DNA from: Streptomyces rhizoryzae
GTDB lineage: Bacteria; Actinomycetota; Actinomycetes; Streptomycetales; Streptomycetaceae
Reading direction: 5' to 3'
NCBI RefSeq assembly: GCF_023155275.1
Contig: NZ_JALMUV010000002.1
Coordinates: forward strand, 273,348-337,347
DNA: 64,000 bases
The notes beneath the pieces are model-generated. The model searched no databases. It saw only the letters and a list, made by a program, of their open reading frames with translations, and was not told the DNA's origin. The first letter of the stretch is position 1; each line of letters begins with the position of its first letter. Positions 1-10,073 of this stretch are shown here, one piece after another. Both the position numbers and the translations under genes were made by a program.

Positions 1-149
1 CGCTCGGGGACCAGCCGGGTCTCCAGGCCGCGCTCCGTGCCGAGTGCCGTGATCCCCACGGTCGGGTCCTGCCGCCGCAGGGCGTCCGCGAGGGCGAGCG
101 CGGGCTCGATGTGGCCGGCGGTCCCCCCACCGGCGAGTACGACATGCAC
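1..149 (-). CDS. murG: MurG (UDP-GlcNAc:lipid I transferase), N-terminal part only
   Basis: Partial gene running off the left edge; only about 49 N-terminal residues are inside. MurG transfers GlcNAc from UDP-GlcNAc to lipid I to make lipid II on the inner face of the membrane. The visible GTG-initiated peptide has the glycine-rich loop [12 protein letters not shown] near residues 7-18, the hallmark of the MurG N-domain. The GTG starts 7 nt after the ftsW stop codon, and a GGAGAG sequence lies about 11 nt upstream inside the end of ftsW. It is the last visible member of the minus-strand dcw cluster. The C-terminal donor-binding half cannot be judged. Confidence 0.9.
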   Translation of the reverse strand, partial: MHVVLAGGGTAGHIEPALALADALRRQDPTVGITALGTERGLETRLVPE

Positions 150-155
150 CGAAAT

Positions 156-1505
156 TCACCGCTCTCCGGACGGCCGCCTCGTGGCGCGCCGTCTCATCGT
201 CTTCCATCTCACCCCAGCCGGCTTCCTGCCGGATACCGGCTTCCGCGCCGACCGCGCCGTCAACGCCGCCCGTGCGGCGGGCTCGTCACGCGCGAAGGCG
301 ATCAGCAGCCCGACACCGAACATCGTCGGCAGCAGGGCGGAGCCCCCGTAGGAGAACAGCGGGAGCGGGACTCCGGCGATCGGCAACAGACCGAGCACCG
401 CACCGATGTTGATCACGGCCTGGGCCATGATCCAGGTGGTCACGCCTCCCGCTGCGTACCGTACGAAGGGGTCCTCCGTGCGTCCGGCCACGCGGATACC
501 CGCATAGCCTAGAGCCGCGAAGAGGGCGAGCACCGACAGCGTCCCCGCCAGTCCCAGTTCCTCCCCGGTGATGGCGAAGATGAAGTCGGTGTGCGGTTCG
601 GGGAGTTCTCCCCATTTTTCCATACTCGCCCCGAGGCCCGAACCGAAGAGGCCGCCGGAGGCCAGCGCGTAGATGCCGTGCACGGCCTGCCAGCACTGGT
701 CGCCCGGGCCCGGATCGGTGGCGCCGATGCAGGCGAGCCGGGACATCCGGTGGGCGCTGGTCTGGATCAGCAGGGCGCCGAGCGCCGCCGCGGCGCCGAG
801 CACCCCGGCGAACAGCCGGGTCGGGGCGCCGGCCAGCCACAGCAGCCCGAAGAGGATCGCGGTCAGGATGATGGTGGTGCCCATGTCGCCGCCGAGCATG
901 ATCAGCCCGAGCAGGAGAAATGTCACCGGCGTGAGCGGAACCAGCAGCTGCTTCCACTGCGTCAGCTGCCGCTTCGCCTCCTTGCGGGCGAGCAGGTCGG
1001 CGGCCCACAGGACGAGCGCCAGTTTGCCGAACTCGCTCGGTTGCACCTGGAAAGGGCCGCCGAGGCTGAGCCAGTTCTGGTTGCCGTTCACCGAGACGCC
1101 GATGCCGGGGATCGCCACCAGGCAGAGCAGGAAGACCGACCCGGCCAGCAGCGGGTAGGCCAGCGCCCGGTGCCGGCGGACCGGCATCCGGGAGGCCAGC
1201 AGCATCAGCCCGCCCCCGATGGCGGCGGCCAGCAGCTGCTTGCGGAAGAAGTACGACGGGGCCAGCCCGGACTGCAGCGCCTTGATCTGGGAGGCCGAGT
1301 AGACCATCACCAGGCCCAGCACGGTGATCAGCAGGCTGCCGCCGAGGATCAGGTAGTACGCCGTCAGCGGGCGGTCCCAGGCCCGCTGGGCCCGGAAGTA
1401 GAGCCCGCGCGGGCCGGCCGGGGTGCGGCCGGCCCGCGCCGGGCGCGCCGTCGCGGGGGTCCGGCGCACCGGGCGCGGCGCCGGTTTCGCCGGTCGGGCG
1501 GTCAT
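156..1505 (-). CDS. ftsW: FtsW, SEDS-family septal peptidoglycan polymerase
   Basis: About 449 aa. SEDS glycosyltransferase that polymerises lipid II at the division septum together with the class B PBP FtsI. The N-terminus is a basic Pro/Arg/Ala-rich cytosolic tail of about 45 residues, followed by roughly ten hydrophobic segments. SEDS signatures are present: QPSEFGK in the fourth-fifth membrane region and HTDFIFAITGEELG near the C-terminal half. The ATG at 1505 is chosen because GGAGGGG lies 7-10 nt upstream and the residues before it are not SEDS-like. A much longer open frame extends upstream but runs over murD in another phase. It lies 59 nt after murD and 6 nt before murG, so it is in the same operon. 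Confidence 0.95.
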   Translation of the reverse strand: MTARPAKPAPRPVRRTPATARPARAGRTPAGPRGLYFRAQRAWDRPLTAYYLILGGSLLITVLGLVMVYSASQIKALQSGLAPSYFFRKQLLAAAIGGGLMLLASRMPVRRHRALAYPLLAGSVFLLCLVAIPGIGVSVNGNQNWLSLGGPFQVQPSEFGKLALVLWAADLLARKEAKRQLTQWKQLLVPLTPVTFLLLGLIMLGGDMGTTIILTAILFGLLWLAGAPTRLFAGVLGAAAALGALLIQTSAHRMSRLACIGATDPGPGDQCWQAVHGIYALASGGLFGSGLGASMEKWGELPEPHTDFIFAITGEELGLAGTLSVLALFAALGYAGIRVAGRTEDPFVRYAAGGVTTWIMAQAVINIGAVLGLLPIAGVPLPLFSYGGSALLPTMFGVGLLIAFARDEPAARAALTARSARKPVSGRKPAGVRWKTMRRRATRRPSGER

Positions 1506-1564
1506 CCTCGTCCCCTCCACAGGTGCGCTCGCCGCCGGCGACGACGGCAGCGGGGAGAACCGGG

Positions 1565-3016
1565 CTAGTGACCGCCGGCGGCCAGTTCGCCCACCGCGGC
1601 GGCGAACGCCTCGCCCCGCTCGTTGTAATTGACGAACATGTCCATCGAGGCGCAGGCCGGCGCCAGCAGCACGGTGTCGCCGGGCCGGGCCAGCCCGGCC
1701 GCCCGCCGCACCGCTTCGGACATCGCCCCAGTGTCGGTCCGTTCGAGGTCGACAACCGGGACATCGGGGGCGTGTCGCGCCAGCGCGTCCCGGATCAGCG
1801 CCCGGTCGGCGCCGATCAGGACCACCCCGCGCAGGCGCCCGGCGGCCCCGGCCACCAGGTCGTCGAAGGTGGCGCCCTTCGCCAGCCCGCCGGCGATCCA
1901 CACGAGGTGCTCGTACGCCGCCAACGACGCCTCGGCGGCGTGGGTGTTGGTGGCCTTGGAGTCGTCGACGTAGGCGACCCCGGCGACGTCCGCGACGTGC
2001 TCGATGCGGTGCGCGTCGGGGCGGAAGGCGCGCAGGCCGTCGCGGACCGCGGTGGCCGGTACGCCGAAGGCGCGGGCCAGCGCCGCGGCCGCCAGCGCGT
2101 TGGCGACGTTGTGCGGCGCGGCCGGGGTGACGTCGGAGACCTCGGCGAGCTCCTGGGCCTGCCGGTGGCGGTCCGCCACGAAGGCGCGGTCGACGAGGAT
2201 GCCGTCGACGACGCCGAGTTGGGACGGGCCCGGGGTGCCCAGGGTGAAGCCGATCGCCCGGCAGCCCTCCTCGACGTCGGCCGCGCGGACCAGGTCCTCG
2301 GTGGCCGGGTCGGCGGCGTTGTAGACGCAGGCGACGGTGTTGCCCTCGTAGATCCGGCCCTTGTCGGCGGCGTAGGCCGCCATGGAGCCGTGCCAGTCGA
2401 GGTGGTCGGGGGCGAGGTTGAGCACGGCCGCGGAGTGCGCCCGTACCGAGGGGGCCCAGTGCAGCTGGTAGCTGGACAGCTCCACGGCGAGGACGTCGTA
2501 GGACGTCTGCGCGTCGCGGCCCTCGCCGAGGACCACGTCGACCAGCGGGACGCCGATGTTGCCGACCGCGGCGGTGCGCAGACCGGCCGCGGTCAGGATC
2601 GAGGCCAGCATCCGGACGGTCGTGGTCTTGCCGTTGGTGCCGGTGACCGCGAGCCACGGAGCGGCATCCGGGCCGCGCAGCCGCCAGGCCAGTTCGACGT
2701 CGCCCCACACCGGGACGCCGGCCTCCCCGGCCGCCCGGAAGAGCGGGCTGGTGGGCTTCCACCCCGGGGAGGTGACGATCACCTCGGTGCCCTCGGGGAG
2801 GGTCTCCCCGTCGCCGAGCCGCACGGCGATGCCGAGCTTCTCCAGCTCCGCGGCCTGGGCCCGTTCCCGTTCGCCGTCGCTGCCGTTGACGACGGTGACG
2901 CGGGCGCCGAGCCCGGCCAGGGCGCGGGCGGCGGGGACGCCGCTCACGCCGAGGCCGGCCACGGTGACGTGGTGTCCGGCGAAGTCCTCCGGGGCCTGCG
3001 GGTCGTACCCGGTCAC
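1565..3016 (-). CDS. murD: MurD, UDP-MurNAc-L-Ala:D-Glu ligase
   Basis: About 483 aa. Adds D-glutamate to UDP-MurNAc-L-Ala in the cytoplasm. The N-terminal Rossmann segment reads [10 protein letters not shown] (about residues 17-26). The Mur-ligase ATP loop GTNGKTT is at about 126-132, followed by the middle-domain ELSSYQL segment and the HRIEHV turn of the C-terminal domain. The GTG start at 3016 shares GTGA with the mraY stop codon, which indicates translational coupling. A longer in-frame extension to 3349 exists but lies inside mraY and is not MurD-like. Length is normal for the family. Confidence 0.95.
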   Translation of the reverse strand: MTGYDPQAPEDFAGHHVTVAGLGVSGVPAARALAGLGARVTVVNGSDGERERAQAAELEKLGIAVRLGDGETLPEGTEVIVTSPGWKPTSPLFRAAGEAGVPVWGDVELAWRLRGPDAAPWLAVTGTNGKTTTVRMLASILTAAGLRTAAVGNIGVPLVDVVLGEGRDAQTSYDVLAVELSSYQLHWAPSVRAHSAAVLNLAPDHLDWHGSMAAYAADKGRIYEGNTVACVYNAADPATEDLVRAADVEEGCRAIGFTLGTPGPSQLGVVDGILVDRAFVADRHRQAQELAEVSDVTPAAPHNVANALAAAALARAFGVPATAVRDGLRAFRPDAHRIEHVADVAGVAYVDDSKATNTHAAEASLAAYEHLVWIAGGLAKGATFDDLVAGAAGRLRGVVLIGADRALIRDALARHAPDVPVVDLERTDTGAMSEAVRRAAGLARPGDTVLLAPACASMDMFVNYNERGEAFAAAVGELAAGGH

Positions 3017-4086
3017 TTCGCCGCCTGCCAGCCGCCGTAGAAGAGGCCCAGACCGACGATCACGCACATGCCCTGGATGATCCAGAACCGGACCACCACA
3101 AGGACTTCGGACCACCCCTTGAGTTCGAAGTGGTGCTGGAGTGGCGCCATGCGGAAGACCCGCTTGCCGGTCAGGCGGAACGATCCCACCTGGATGACCA
3201 CGGACATGGTGATCAGGACGAACAGACCGCCCAGGACGGCCAGCAGCAGCTCGGTGCGGGAGCAGATCGCCAGGCCGGCGAGCGCGCCGCCCAGGGCCAG
3301 CGAGCCGGTGTCGCCCATGAAGATCTTGGCGGGCGAGGTGTTCCACCACAGGAAGCCGAAGCAGGCGCCCATCAGGGCCGAGGCGACCACCGCCAGGTCG
3401 AGCGGGTCGCGGACCTCGTAGCAGCCGGGTCCGGCGGTGATCTGGTTGGCGCAGGACTCCTGGTACTGCCAGATGCCGATGAAGGTGTACGCGCCGAAGA
3501 CCATCACCGAGGCGCCGGTGGCCAGGCCGTCGAGGCCGTCGGTGAGGTTCACGCCGTTGGACATCGCCAGGATCATGAACAGCGCCCAGATGACGAACAG
3601 CACCGGGCCGATCTGCCAGCCGAAGTCCTGGGTGAAGGAGAGCCGGTCCGAGGCCGGGGTCGCCCCCCGCAGGTCGGCGAACTGGAGCGAGAGCACCGCG
3701 AAGGCGATGCCGACGATCAGCTGGCCGGCCATCTTCGCCTTGGCCCGCAGGCCCAGCGACCGCTGCTTGACGATCTTGATGTAGTCGTCGAGGAAGCCGA
3801 CCAGGCCCATGCCCGCGAAGAGGAAGAGCACCAGCACGCCCGAGAACGTCGGGTCGCTGGAGGTGATCACCTTCGTCAGGGCGTACGCGATGATCGTGGC
3901 CAGGATGAAGGAGATACCGCCCATGGTGGGCGTGCCCTTCTTGCTGCCGTGGGTCCGCGGGCCGTCATCGCGGATGAACTGCCCGTACCCCTTCCTGGCC
4001 AGCAGCTTGATCAGCAGAGGGGTGCCGATCAGGGTCAGGAAGAGCCCGATCATCCCGGAGAAGAGGATCTGCTTCATGGAGTTCAT
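3013..4086 (-). CDS. mraY: MraY, phospho-MurNAc-pentapeptide translocase
   Basis: About 357 aa polytopic membrane enzyme that joins phospho-MurNAc-pentapeptide to undecaprenyl phosphate to give lipid I. Family landmarks are [15 protein letters not shown] (after residue 40), GFLDDYIK, the [10 protein letters not shown] aspartate motif in the middle and MGDTGSL in the C-terminal half. About ten hydrophobic segments are visible. The ATG at 4086 overlaps the murF stop as ATGA; a second ATG lies three codons downstream at 4077 and cannot be excluded. Both ends overlap neighbouring mur genes, so expression is tied to murF and murD. Confidence 0.96.
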   Translation of the reverse strand: MNSMKQILFSGMIGLFLTLIGTPLLIKLLARKGYGQFIRDDGPRTHGSKKGTPTMGGISFILATIIAYALTKVITSSDPTFSGVLVLFLFAGMGLVGFLDDYIKIVKQRSLGLRAKAKMAGQLIVGIAFAVLSLQFADLRGATPASDRLSFTQDFGWQIGPVLFVIWALFMILAMSNGVNLTDGLDGLATGASVMVFGAYTFIGIWQYQESCANQITAGPGCYEVRDPLDLAVVASALMGACFGFLWWNTSPAKIFMGDTGSLALGGALAGLAICSRTELLLAVLGGLFVLITMSVVIQVGSFRLTGKRVFRMAPLQHHFELKGWSEVLVVVRFWIIQGMCVIVGLGLFYGGWQAAK

Positions 4087-5516
4087 CGGGACGCGGCCCC
4101 GCCCTCAGCACCCTCGCCGTCCAGCAATGCCGCGGCCACCCGCTCCAGGCCCACCGACCTGGACGCCTTCACCAGCACGACGTCTCCCGGTCGCAGCTCC
4201 CTGCGCAACAGGTCGACCGCCGCCCGCGCGTCGGACACGTGCACCGACTCCTCACCCCACGAACCCTCGTTCTTGGCGCCCATGTCGAGCCAGGCCGCTT
4301 CCCTGCCGCCGACCGCCACGAGCTTGCTGACGTTGAGCCGGACGACCAGCCGTCCGACCGCGTCGTGTTCGGCGAGTGACTCCTCGCCCAGCTCGGCCAT
4401 CTCACCGAGCACCGCCCACGTGCGGCCCCCCTCCGCCGACCTGGCGGCGCCCATGGCGACCAGCGCACGCAGCGCCGCTCGCATGGACTCGGGGTTCGCG
4501 TTGTAGGCGTCGTTGACGACCGTCACGCCGTCCGCGCGCTCGGTGACCTCCATCCGCCAGCGGGAGAGCGTGCCGGCTTCGGAGAGCGCGGTGGCGATCT
4601 CGTCTACGGGCATGCCCAACTCATGGGCGACGGCGGCCGCGGCGAGCGCGTTCGACACGTGGTGCTCACCGTACAGCCGCATGGTCACATCGCTGCACCC
4701 GGAGGGTGTGTGAAGCGTGAAGGCGGGCTGCCCGAGGCCGTTGAGCCGGACATTCTCGGCGCGGACGTCGGCCTCCCGGGACTCTCCGAAGAAGACCGTG
4801 CGGGCCCGGGTGCGGGACGCCATGGCGCGGACGAACGGGTCGTCGGCGTTGAGCACCGCCACCCCGCCGTCCTCGGCCGCCGGCAGCGCCTCGACCAGTT
4901 CGCCCTTGGCCTGCGCGATCTTCTCGCGGCCGCCGAACTCGCCGACGTGCGCGGAGCCGACGTTGAGGACCACCCCGATGCGGGGCGGGGTCAGCTCGGC
5001 GAGGTAGCGGATGTGGCCGATGCCGCGGGCGCCCATCTCCAGCACGAGGTGGCGGGTGGTGGCGTCGGCGCGGAGCGCGGTGAGCGGCAGCCCGATCTCG
5101 TTGTTGAGGTTGCCTTCCGGCCACACCGTGGGGCCGTGCCGCTGGAGCAGCTGGGCGATCAGGTCCTTGGTGCTGGTCTTGCCGGCGGAGCCGGTGAGGC
5201 CGATGACGGAGGTGCCCAGCCGCTCCACGACGGCGCGGGCGAGAGCGCCGAGAGCTGCGACGACGTCGTCGACGACGATCGCCGGGACACCGACCGGGCG
5301 GGCCGCGAGGACGGCCGCCGCACCGGCTTCCACCGCGCCCGCGGCGAAGTCGTGCCCGTCGGCGCGTTCACCGGCGAACGCAACGAACAAGCCACCCGGG
5401 CGGACCGCCCGGGAGTCGGAGACGACCGGCCCGGTGACCACGCGGTCCGGGTCCGGTATGTCGTGCTGCTGCCCGCCCGTGATGCGTCCGATCTCGGCGA
5501 GGGTCAGGGAGATCAC
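4083..5516 (-). CDS. murF: MurF, UDP-MurNAc-tripeptide:D-Ala-D-Ala ligase
   Basis: About 477 aa. Completes the pentapeptide by adding D-Ala-D-Ala. The sequence has the N-terminal [16 protein letters not shown] segment that Mur ligases use for nucleotide binding, an ATP loop [10 protein letters not shown] at about 109-118, the [10 protein letters not shown] segment, VLNADDP, and the [13 protein letters not shown] motif of MurF. Start is GTG at 5516. A purine run, GGGGGTGA, precedes it by a few bases. It is 62 nt downstream of murE and overlaps mraY by 4 nt. Confidence 0.95.
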   Translation of the reverse strand: MISLTLAEIGRITGGQQHDIPDPDRVVTGPVVSDSRAVRPGGLFVAFAGERADGHDFAAGAVEAGAAAVLAARPVGVPAIVVDDVVAALGALARAVVERLGTSVIGLTGSAGKTSTKDLIAQLLQRHGPTVWPEGNLNNEIGLPLTALRADATTRHLVLEMGARGIGHIRYLAELTPPRIGVVLNVGSAHVGEFGGREKIAQAKGELVEALPAAEDGGVAVLNADDPFVRAMASRTRARTVFFGESREADVRAENVRLNGLGQPAFTLHTPSGCSDVTMRLYGEHHVSNALAAAAVAHELGMPVDEIATALSEAGTLSRWRMEVTERADGVTVVNDAYNANPESMRAALRALVAMGAARSAEGGRTWAVLGEMAELGEESLAEHDAVGRLVVRLNVSKLVAVGGREAAWLDMGAKNEGSWGEESVHVSDARAAVDLLRRELRPGDVVLVKASRSVGLERVAAALLDGEGAEGGAASR

Positions 5517-5578
5517 AGGTCACCCCCGGGGCCGTGCAGGAGGTGCCAACAAGAGGATTGTGCGCGCATGGCGGTGTG

Positions 5579-7315
5579 TCATCCCTGGTGGTTCGGCTGC
5601 TGTGACGGCTGCGACTTCAGCGACGCCGCGATGGCGTCGCGCAGCACCTGGCGGTCGTCGAAGGGGCGGACCACTCCGGCGATGTCCTGGCCCTGTTCGT
5701 GGCCCTTGCCCGCGACGATGACGGTGTCGCCGGGCTCCGCGCGGGCGACCGCGGCGGCGATGGCGGCGGCCCGGTCCTCCTCGACCAGGACGGTGCCGCG
5801 TTCGTGGACGGGCACCTCGGCGGCGCCCGCGAGCATGGTGGCGAGGATCGCGAGCGGATCCTCGGAGCGGGGGTTGTCGGAGGTCAGCACGGCGGTGTCG
5901 GCGAGCCGGGCGACCGCGGCGCCCATCGGCATCCGCTTCTGCCGGTCGCGGTCGCCGCCGCAGCCGAGGACGGCGTGCAGCTTGCCGTCGGTGACCTTGC
6001 GCAGCGCCCGCAGAACCGATTCGACGGCGTCCGTCTTGTGCGCGTAGTCGACGACCGCGAGGTAGGGCTGGCCGACGTCCACCCGCTCCAGGCGGCCGGG
6101 GACGCCGGGGACCGCGGCGACGCCGTCGGCGGCGGTCTGCGGGTCCACACCGGCCACGGCGAGCGCGGTGATCGCGGCGAGCGCGTTGGAGACGTTGAAC
6201 GGGCCGGCGATCGGGGAGGCGGCGCGCAGCGTCACGCCCCCGGGGCCGTGCACGGTGAAGGTGGAGCCGAGCGCGCCGACCTCGACGTCGGCGGCGCGCC
6301 AGTCGGCGTCCGGGTGGCCCTCGGCGGAGAAGGTGGTGACCGGCACCTCGGACTCGCCGGCGGCCAGCCGGCGGCCGTACTCGTCGTCGAGGTTGACCAC
6401 CCCGGCCCGGCTGCGCGCCGTGGTGAACAGCTGCGCCTTGGCCTGGAAGTAGTCCTCCATGCCGGAGTGGAACTCCATGTGCTCCGGGCTGAGGTTGTTG
6501 AAGACCGCGACGTCGAAGACGCAGCCGTCGACCCGGCCGAGCACCAGGGCGTGGCTGGAGACCTCCATGGCGACCGAGCGGACCCCGCGCTCACGCATCA
6601 CCGCGAACAGCGCCTGGAGGTCGGTGGCCTCGGGCGTGGTCCGCTCGGACTTCAGCCGTTCGTCGCCGATCCGGGACTCGACGGTGCCGATCAGGCCGGT
6701 CAGCCCGCCGTCGCCCTTGGCGGCCGCGGCCCGCAGCCCGCCCTCGATGAGGTACGCGGTGGTGGTCTTGCCGGACGTGCCGGTGATGCCGATCTGGAGC
6801 AGGTCCGCGCCGGGCGTGCCGTAGATCGAGACGGCCAGGGCGCCCATCCGGCCGCGCGGGTCGTCGACGGCCAGCACCGGCAGACCGGTCGCGGCGGCGC
6901 GCTCGGCGCCCGAGGGGTCGGTCAGGATCGCCGCGGCGCCGAGGTCGGCGGCCTGTGCGACGAAGTCGGCACCGTGCAGGCGGGCACCGGGCAGCGCGGC
7001 GTAGACGTCGCCGGGGCGGACCGCACGGGAGTCGTGCGTGATGCCGGTGACCCGGACGGCGTCGGCGCCGTCCGGGACCGGGACCGCGAGCTGCCGGGCG
7101 AGGTCGGCCAGGGGGGTGGGGCGGACCTCCTCGGGGCGCGGCGCGCCCGGATATCCGCCGGGGCCGCCCTTCTCCGTGCGCGGGGGTTTCGGGGACTGAT
7201 CAGCTTGTGACACGGCGGTGAGCGTACCGGGCAGAACGGGCCCGGGGCGAAGTGAGGGCTTCGGCGGGCCGCTGTCACCGGGGGGCTGCGGGCCGTCGGG
7301 AGTGATGGTCGTCAC
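5579..7315 (-). CDS. murE: MurE, UDP-MurNAc-tripeptide synthetase (diaminopimelate type)
   Basis: About 578 aa with start GTG 7315. Adds diaminopimelate to UDP-MurNAc-L-Ala-D-Glu. ATP loop GTSGKTT is at about 179-185, with EVSSHALVLGRV and the NLSPEHMEFH region following. The substrate-specificity motif DNPRSEDP is intact, indicating a diaminopimelate rather than lysine enzyme; LL-DAP is expected in Streptomyces walls. A proline-rich N-terminal extension of roughly 65 residues precedes the first conserved domain, so a later start (for example GTG at the VSQADQ segment) is possible. It lies 18 nt after ftsI. Confidence 0.93.
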   Translation of the reverse strand: MTTITPDGPQPPGDSGPPKPSLRPGPVLPGTLTAVSQADQSPKPPRTEKGGPGGYPGAPRPEEVRPTPLADLARQLAVPVPDGADAVRVTGITHDSRAVRPGDVYAALPGARLHGADFVAQAADLGAAAILTDPSGAERAAATGLPVLAVDDPRGRMGALAVSIYGTPGADLLQIGITGTSGKTTTAYLIEGGLRAAAAKGDGGLTGLIGTVESRIGDERLKSERTTPEATDLQALFAVMRERGVRSVAMEVSSHALVLGRVDGCVFDVAVFNNLSPEHMEFHSGMEDYFQAKAQLFTTARSRAGVVNLDDEYGRRLAAGESEVPVTTFSAEGHPDADWRAADVEVGALGSTFTVHGPGGVTLRAASPIAGPFNVSNALAAITALAVAGVDPQTAADGVAAVPGVPGRLERVDVGQPYLAVVDYAHKTDAVESVLRALRKVTDGKLHAVLGCGGDRDRQKRMPMGAAVARLADTAVLTSDNPRSEDPLAILATMLAGAAEVPVHERGTVLVEEDRAAAIAAAVARAEPGDTVIVAGKGHEQGQDIAGVVRPFDDRQVLRDAIAASLKSQPSQQPNHQG

Positions 7316-7333
7316 GGCGGTGTTGCCTCGATT

Positions 7334-9307
7334 TCAGTCGCCTGGCTTGAAGGTGACCGGCAGCCGCGGTGACGGGGCACCGGTCGGGGGGACCTGGAGG
7401 GACTTCAGCGCGAACGTCATGACCTGCTGGAAGACCGGGCCGCAGACCTGGCCTCCGAAGTAGCTGCCCCGGGTGGGGTTCTGGACGGCGCAGTAGACGG
7501 TGATGCGGGGCTTGTCGGCGGGCGCGAAGCCGGCGAAGGAGGCGGTGTAGCCGTGGTAGCGGCCGGTCTTCGGGTCCACCCGGTTGGAGGTGCCGGTCTT
7601 GCCGCCGACGCGGTAGCCGTCGATCTTCGCCTTCGCTCCGGTGCCCTCCTGGTCGTCCACCACCGACTCCAGCATGGCGGCCAGGGTGGTGGCGGTCTTC
7701 TCGCTCACCACGCGGGTCCGGGCCGGCGCGGGGGCCGGGGTGTAGTGGCCGTCCGGTCCGGTGCTGCCGCGGACGAGGGTGGGCGCGATCCGGACGCCGC
7801 CGTTGGCGATCGTGGAGTAGACCGAGGCGGCCTGGACGGCGTTGAGGGACAGGCCCTGGCCGAACGGGATGGTGAACTGCTGGGAGGTGTTCCAGTCCTG
7901 GGGCTTGGCCAGGATGCCGTCCGTCTCCCCGGGGAAGTTCAGTCCGGTCGGCCGGCCGATACCGAATTTCCGCAGGTAGGAGTAGAGGACCTGGTTGGCC
8001 TGCGGCTGGGTGGTGCCCAGCTGGCCGGCCGCCAGGATGGTGCCGATGTTGCTCGACTTGGCGAGCACGCCGTTGAGCGTGAGGTGCCAGGTGGCGTGGT
8101 CGATGTCGTCGGAGAACAGCCGGTCGCCGCGGTGCAGCCGGTTCGGGACGGTGACCCGGGTGTACGGGGTCGCGGCGCCCTCCTCCAGGACGGCGGCCAT
8201 CGACATCAGCTTGCTGGTGGAGCCGGGTTCGAAGGCGTCGGTGAGCGCGGGGTTGCCCAGCGCGTCCGGGGCGGCCCGGGAGATGTCGTTGGGGTCGAAC
8301 CCGGGCGCGTTGGCCAGCGCCAGGATCTGGCCGGTGCGGGTGTCCTGGACGACGACGTACCCGCGGTCGGCGCGGGACCTGCCGACCTGCTCGGTGATGG
8401 CCTGCTGGGCCGCCCACTGGATGTCGCGGTCCAGGGTGAGCTGGACGTCGGTACCGGGGACGGCGGGGTGCTCCTGGGTGTCGGCGGTGGGCACCCGGCG
8501 GCCGCCGGACTGGGCGTAGACCAGCTTGCCGTCCTTGCCCGCCAGCTCCTTGTCGAGCTGGGCCTCCAGGCCGCCGGCGCCGTGGCCCGCGCCGTTGACG
8601 AAGCCGAGGACGCCCGCGGCCAGGTCGCCGTTCGGGTAGACCCGTTTGCGGTGCTTGTCGGCGAAGACCCCCACCAGGACATTGGGGCGGGGCGCGCTCT
8701 TGGGGGCGGCGGCCGCCTCGGCGTCCAGCTTCTTGCGCAGGTCCTTGATCCGCTTCCAGACCTGGGGGGTGCGCTGGCGGGCCAGCAGGACGTAGCGGGA
8801 CGCGGGGCGGTCGAGCTTGGCGGCCAGGCTCTGCCGGGACTCGCCGAGGATCGGCGCGAGCAGCGCGGCGGCCCGCTCCGGGGCGTTCGTGACCTTGATC
8901 TTGGCGGGCGCCAGCAGGCTGGGGTCGGCGGTGATGTCGTACGCGTCCACGGTGGTGGCCAGGTCCACGCCGCTGCGGTCGGTGATCGCCCCGCGCTCGG
9001 CGGCCAGTTTGACCGGGACGTAGCGGTTCTCGTTGGCCTTGGCCGCGTAGGCCGCGGCGTCCACGCCCTGCACCTGCACCAGGCGGACGACGAAGGCCAG
9101 CATCACCAGCGTCAGCGCCAGCGCGATCAGCCGCAGCCGGGGCCGCGGGCTGACCGGCCGCAGCGGCCCGGCGGCCGGGCGGGAGCGGCCCGATGGCTTC
9201 GGACGGCGGGCGGCGGGCGGCCGGGCGGTGCCGGACCGGGCGGACGGCTGGCGGCCGCCGGACCGGGCGGGGCGCGGCACGCGGCGGGGATCCCTGGGCT
9301 CGGTCAT
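7334..9307 (-). CDS. ftsI: FtsI-type class B penicillin-binding protein
   Basis: About 657 aa. Septal D,D-transpeptidase. Order: a cytosolic basic tail rich in Arg/Pro/Ser (about 1-55), one membrane anchor (RLRLIALALTLVMLAFVVRL), the PBP dimerisation domain (FtsI-like KANENRYVP start), then the transpeptidase domain. Active-site motifs are present: STSK (about residue 365), SSN (about 415) and KTGT (about 572). No PASTA domain is seen at the C-terminus. The ATG at 9307 has GGAG about 9 nt upstream. It lies between the FtsL-like gene and murE, the usual dcw position; FtsW is its SEDS partner. Confidence 0.95.
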   Translation of the reverse strand: MTEPRDPRRVPRPARSGGRQPSARSGTARPPAARRPKPSGRSRPAAGPLRPVSPRPRLRLIALALTLVMLAFVVRLVQVQGVDAAAYAAKANENRYVPVKLAAERGAITDRSGVDLATTVDAYDITADPSLLAPAKIKVTNAPERAAALLAPILGESRQSLAAKLDRPASRYVLLARQRTPQVWKRIKDLRKKLDAEAAAAPKSAPRPNVLVGVFADKHRKRVYPNGDLAAGVLGFVNGAGHGAGGLEAQLDKELAGKDGKLVYAQSGGRRVPTADTQEHPAVPGTDVQLTLDRDIQWAAQQAITEQVGRSRADRGYVVVQDTRTGQILALANAPGFDPNDISRAAPDALGNPALTDAFEPGSTSKLMSMAAVLEEGAATPYTRVTVPNRLHRGDRLFSDDIDHATWHLTLNGVLAKSSNIGTILAAGQLGTTQPQANQVLYSYLRKFGIGRPTGLNFPGETDGILAKPQDWNTSQQFTIPFGQGLSLNAVQAASVYSTIANGGVRIAPTLVRGSTGPDGHYTPAPAPARTRVVSEKTATTLAAMLESVVDDQEGTGAKAKIDGYRVGGKTGTSNRVDPKTGRYHGYTASFAGFAPADKPRITVYCAVQNPTRGSYFGGQVCGPVFQQVMTFALKSLQVPPTGAPSPRLPVTFKPGD

Positions 9308-9407
9308 ACCGCGGTCTCCGGGGCGTACGCGGGGGTGGCGGACAGCGGGGCGCCGTACGGGCGGGTGGGCGCGCCGCGGCGGGGGGCGGGGGCGGGCGTC
9401 ACGGCGG

Positions 9408-10073
9408 TCACCTGCCGGAGGCCGGCGGGGTGGGGCCGGCCGACGGGTCCGCGGCGCGGGCGGCCGGGGCCGGCGGGGCGGGCGCGTCGGGCGTGAGGAC
9501 GGAGGCGGGGGCCGCGGGGGTGGCCAGCGGGCCCGGGGAAGAGGGGACGCCGGGCGTACTGGGCGCCAGCGGCCCGGCCGGGGCGTGCGGCGCGGCCGGT
9601 ACCACCGCCGGGGCCGGCGGGAGGACCGCCGGGGCCGCGGGCCGGAGGGCCGCCGGGCCGAGCGGCAGCGGGCCGGCGGACGCGGACAGCGCGGCGCCGG
9701 CGGCCGGGGCCGGACCCGGGGCGCCGCGCACGGTGCCGTCCGGGAGCAGGAAGGCGGGGTTGCCGCCGGGCACCATGCCCAGCTCGCGGGCCCGGCGGGC
9801 CAGCGCGCCGGGCGCGGAGTAGCCGTCCACCTCCTGCTGGAGGGCCTGCTGCTCGTCGGTCAGCTCGCCGGTCTGCCGCTCCAGCCGGCTCAGTTCGAAC
9901 GAGCCTTGGTTCAGGGCCGAGTTGAGCACCAGCAGGCCGATCAGCCCGGAGCCCAGCAGCACCACGACCAGCAGCACGAAGGGGGTGCGCGCGGCGGTGC
10001 CGGTGCGCGGCGCGGAGGGCAGCAGCGCGGTCAGGCGCTGCCTGCCGCGCGGCCGTCCCCCCTGGCGTCTCAC
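9408..10073 (-). CDS. ftsL: FtsL/FtsB-like septum formation protein with Ala/Pro-rich tail
   Basis: About 221 aa. Short cytosolic N-terminus, a single membrane segment ([25 protein letters not shown], about 31-55), then a short coiled-coil ([19 protein letters not shown]) ending in the [14 protein letters not shown] motif seen in actinobacterial FtsL. The last roughly 120 residues are low-complexity Ala/Pro/Gly and poorly constrained. GTG start at 10073 overlaps the rsmH stop as GTGA. The protein is expected to sit in the divisome between FtsQ/DivIC and FtsI/FtsW. The symbol rests on position and topology, because sequence conservation in this family is weak. Confidence 0.85.
   Translation of the reverse strand: MRRQGGRPRGRQRLTALLPSAPRTGTAARTPFVLLVVVLLGSGLIGLLVLNSALNQGSFELSRLERQTGELTDEQQALQQEVDGYSAPGALARRARELGMVPGGNPAFLLPDGTVRGAPGPAPAAGAALSASAGPLPLGPAALRPAAPAVLPPAPAVVPAAPHAPAGPLAPSTPGVPSSPGPLATPAAPASVLTPDAPAPPAPAARAADPSAGPTPPASGR

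Noticed and set aside
1506..2762. N-terminal extension of the ftsW frame (868-codon open frame)
   Set aside because: The extra part overlaps murD in another phase, is Arg/Gly-rich, and a good ribosome binding site with SEDS homology begins at 1505.
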